Shown here: in pieces, positions 62,455 to 64,000 of the stretch
How the letters are laid out: each line of letters starts with the position of its first letter
Numbering within the stretch: the stretch's first letter is position 1
Source: Phenylobacterium sp.
GTDB taxonomy: Bacteria; Pseudomonadota; Alphaproteobacteria; Caulobacterales; Caulobacteraceae
Direction of reading: 5' to 3'
Assembly: GCF_030651185.1 (NCBI RefSeq)
Contig: NZ_JAUSCJ010000031.1
Span: forward strand, 106,271-170,270
Length of the DNA: 64,000 nt
Translations under genes and position numbers: made by a program
The notes under the pieces: generated by a model
What the model saw: only the letters and a program-made list of their open reading frames with translations
Databases searched by the model: none
What the model was told of the DNA's origin: nothing

Positions 62455-63282
62455 CTATGTTCCGATTTTTACTTCCTGAAAATACTGTTTGAGGGCCTGC
62501 ACCGCCGAGAGCACCGCCAGGAAACTGGTCTTGGGATTGTCGGGACAGACCACGTTCTCGGTTTTCGTGGTCATGCGGCCGAATTCACCGACGACCTCGA
62601 GCTCATGGGAATTGACCTTGAATTCCGGGGACGTTGAGATGCGGATGCGCATTTTATCCCTGACGCCGCAAGCCAAGGCGATGGTGGCCGCGACATTGAT
62701 GTTCTGCGGAAAACATTGCACCGCTTCCCGCACGCCGCCTTCAAAAAGGACTGTCTCTTTTTTGATCTGCGAAAGGTTGATGCGCCGCTTCTGCACGTAG
62801 GCGTTGTCGTTGAAACCGTACACCGGCTTGCGGGTGGTCAGGGTGACGCGTTCGATCCTGCCCAAAGCCGCGGCCTTGACCGCGTCAATGCCGGCAACGG
62901 CACCCGAGGGGATGAGCAAACGCGCTCCTTGCTTGTAGGCCATTTTGATGATGGATCCGCCATCCAGGAATTTACCGACGCTCATGACCAAAACATCCTT
63001 TTTGGCCAGCAGCGCCCGGCGCACGATCGTGCGGGTATCCGGCGCGTTCACGGCCTCGACCATGAGATCACAACTGGTCAGCAGCTGGGAATAGGATCTT
63101 TTGACGATGTTCTTATAAGGAAGGTGCTTTTGGAGATCTTTGCTTTTGGCGGGATTGATGTCGAACAAAGCGGTGACCGTGGCCCTGTCCCCGCATTCTC
63201 TCTTGATGCTGCGGGCGATCCGTGAACCGATGGCCCCGCACCCCAGAATGCCTACCCTAACTTTTGATTTCTTGCGATCCAT
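62455..63282 (-). CDS. Aspartate dehydrogenase-like protein (NadX/DUF108 family)
   Basis: From the ATG at 63282 the 275-residue product has an N-terminal NAD(P) fold (VRVGILGCGAIGSRIARSI) and the AspDH C-terminal region (NAPDTRTIVRRALLAKKDVL, then IPSGAVAGIDAVKAAALG). Known members turn L-aspartate into iminoaspartate or oxaloacetate, feeding NAD synthesis. The start overlaps panC by 26 bases, so the two cofactor-pathway genes are coupled. Confidence 0.82.
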   Translation of the reverse strand: MDRKKSKVRVGILGCGAIGSRIARSIKRECGDRATVTALFDINPAKSKDLQKHLPYKNIVKRSYSQLLTSCDLMVEAVNAPDTRTIVRRALLAKKDVLVMSVGKFLDGGSIIKMAYKQGARLLIPSGAVAGIDAVKAAALGRIERVTLTTRKPVYGFNDNAYVQKRRINLSQIKKETVLFEGGVREAVQCFPQNINVAATIALACGVRDKMRIRISTSPEFKVNSHELEVVGEFGRMTTKTENVVCPDNPKTSFLAVLSAVQALKQYFQEVKIGT

Positions 63283-64000
63283 TAACTCGAATGCCAATGT
63301 TGTCGATCAGGCGCGTAGCACCGAAGTAAACTGCCAGCGCGATCAACACCCATCCTTTAAGCGTTTTAAACGGCTTGAGAGTTAAAGCATCCACACATGC
63401 GACGTATTGAATTTTACCGCCGGACTCCCGGCGTATGATTTGCTTGATAAGACGGACAATTGAGCTTGCGGACCGCTCCCCCGCAGCAATGCGGGCCCTG
63501 GCAAGCCGCAAGGCACGGTACAAAACCGTTGCCTGCCGGCGCTGGTCCGCTGATAAATAAACATTGCGCGAACTCATGGCCAAACCGTCCTTGTCCCGCA
63601 CCGTCGGTACCACGTGTACGGCAACCGGAAGGTCCAGGTCGCGCACCATGGTCTTGAGGACCACCGCCTGCTGGGCATCCTTCTGCCCCAGATACAGCGC
63701 GTCGGGGCCAACGATGTTCAAAAGTTTGGCCACGACGGTGGCGACTCCGCGGAAATGCCCCGGGCGAAACCTCCCGCACAACACTCCGGACAACTTTTCC
63801 ACGTCGATGTATGTCAAATAACCTTTAGGGTAAATGACATTATCCGACGGAAGAAAGATAATGTCAACATTTTCTTTGCCCGCGATGCCAATATCCCGGC
63901 GGAGATCCCTCGGATAACGGCGGAAATCCTCGTGGGGAGCGAACTGTTTGGGGTTGACGTAGATGCTGATCACGCACAGGTCGTTGTCTTTTTTCGCGCG
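63257..64000 (-). CDS. panC: Pantothenate synthetase (5' end outside window)
   Basis: The frame is open to the window edge, so the N-terminal part is missing. The visible 247 residues contain VNPKQFAPHEDFRRYPRD, FRPGHFRGVATVVAKLLNIV, ALYLGQKDAQQAVVL and GLAMSSRNVYLS, all hallmarks of PanC, which joins pantoate and beta-alanine using ATP. It overlaps the aspartate dehydrogenase-like gene by 26 bases. Confidence 0.95.
   Translation of the reverse strand, partial: RAKKDNDLCVISIYVNPKQFAPHEDFRRYPRDLRRDIGIAGKENVDIIFLPSDNVIYPKGYLTYIDVEKLSGVLCGRFRPGHFRGVATVVAKLLNIVGPDALYLGQKDAQQAVVLKTMVRDLDLPVAVHVVPTVRDKDGLAMSSRNVYLSADQRRQATVLYRALRLARARIAAGERSASSIVRLIKQIIRRESGGKIQYVACVDALTLKPFKTLKGWVLIALAVYFGATRLIDNIGIRVNGSQEIKS

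Overview
The window is best read as two unrelated bacterial genomes joined inside recA. Positions 1 to about 34.8 kb are very GC-rich and look like a Caulobacterales alphaproteobacterium (Caulobacter or Phenylobacterium type). The evidence is a 273-residue flagellin, Caulobacter-type TonB-dependent receptors, a chromosomal class A beta-lactamase, a CGFS glutaredoxin with a BolA partner, and the order icd ... alaS-recA. From about 34.9 kb to the end, base composition and codon choice drop abruptly to a moderate GC level. The gene content there resembles Candidatus Omnitrophota: a giant secreted protein with the GGIDFN-type tail, a pilus/secretion operon mixed with ExbB/ExbD, and a small duplicated KKQ-GYLYF protein. 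The join lies within the most conserved part of recA (about 34,790-34,880), so a metagenome misassembly is the simplest explanation.

Left part, in order: a serine hydrolase fragment; a small lipoprotein; a BolA-family gene; a block with a degenerate aldo/keto reductase-like protein, a tripartite tricarboxylate (Tct) binding protein and permease and a methyltransferase, facing a TonB receptor/ATP-grasp pair; then grxD, a thioesterase, a lipoprotein and rpsD. These are followed by a DUF1254/DUF1214 protein, a nitronate monooxygenase, trmJ, a class A beta-lactamase, icd, flagellin and an RluF-type pseudouridine synthase. Next come a second TonB receptor divergent from an IclR regulator and a thioesterase, then NUDIX, a DPP-IV-type peptidase, an SDR, a DUF2939 protein, a VOC protein, a secreted protein, alaS and the 3' part of recA.

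Right part: the 5' part of recA with a near-perfect sigma-70 promoter, rsmE, and tRNA-Ala(CGC) carrying an integrated element of about 8.8 kb. The element (about 36,254-45,049) is bounded by a 39-bp direct repeat of the tRNA 5' half. It encodes a tyrosine integrase, a small HTH protein, a replication-relaxation-like protein, a 1.4-kb-residue-class secreted J-domain protein, and a two-gene nucleotidyltransferase module preceded by a cluster of palindromes. Unusually, the insertion left the native tRNA promoter with only the 5' half, so the intact tRNA has an element-derived 5' half right behind the integrase gene.

Beyond the element, a long set of minus-strand genes, mostly tightly packed, runs panC, an aspartate-dehydrogenase-like gene, a small basic duplicated protein, uvrA, a TPR protein, exbB, exbD, a TonB-like short protein, a zinc-ribbon membrane protein, PilX/GspK-like, PilM-PilN fusion, PilO, PilP, secretin, GspE ATPase, GspF and six pseudopilins (two of them tandem paralogues). 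This looks like a type II secretion/type IV pilus-like machine built in one operon with an ExbBD-type energizer. The strongest candidates for new biology are the tRNA-splitting element, its nucleotidyltransferase pair and its giant protein. The strongest caution is that the two halves should not be treated as one genome.
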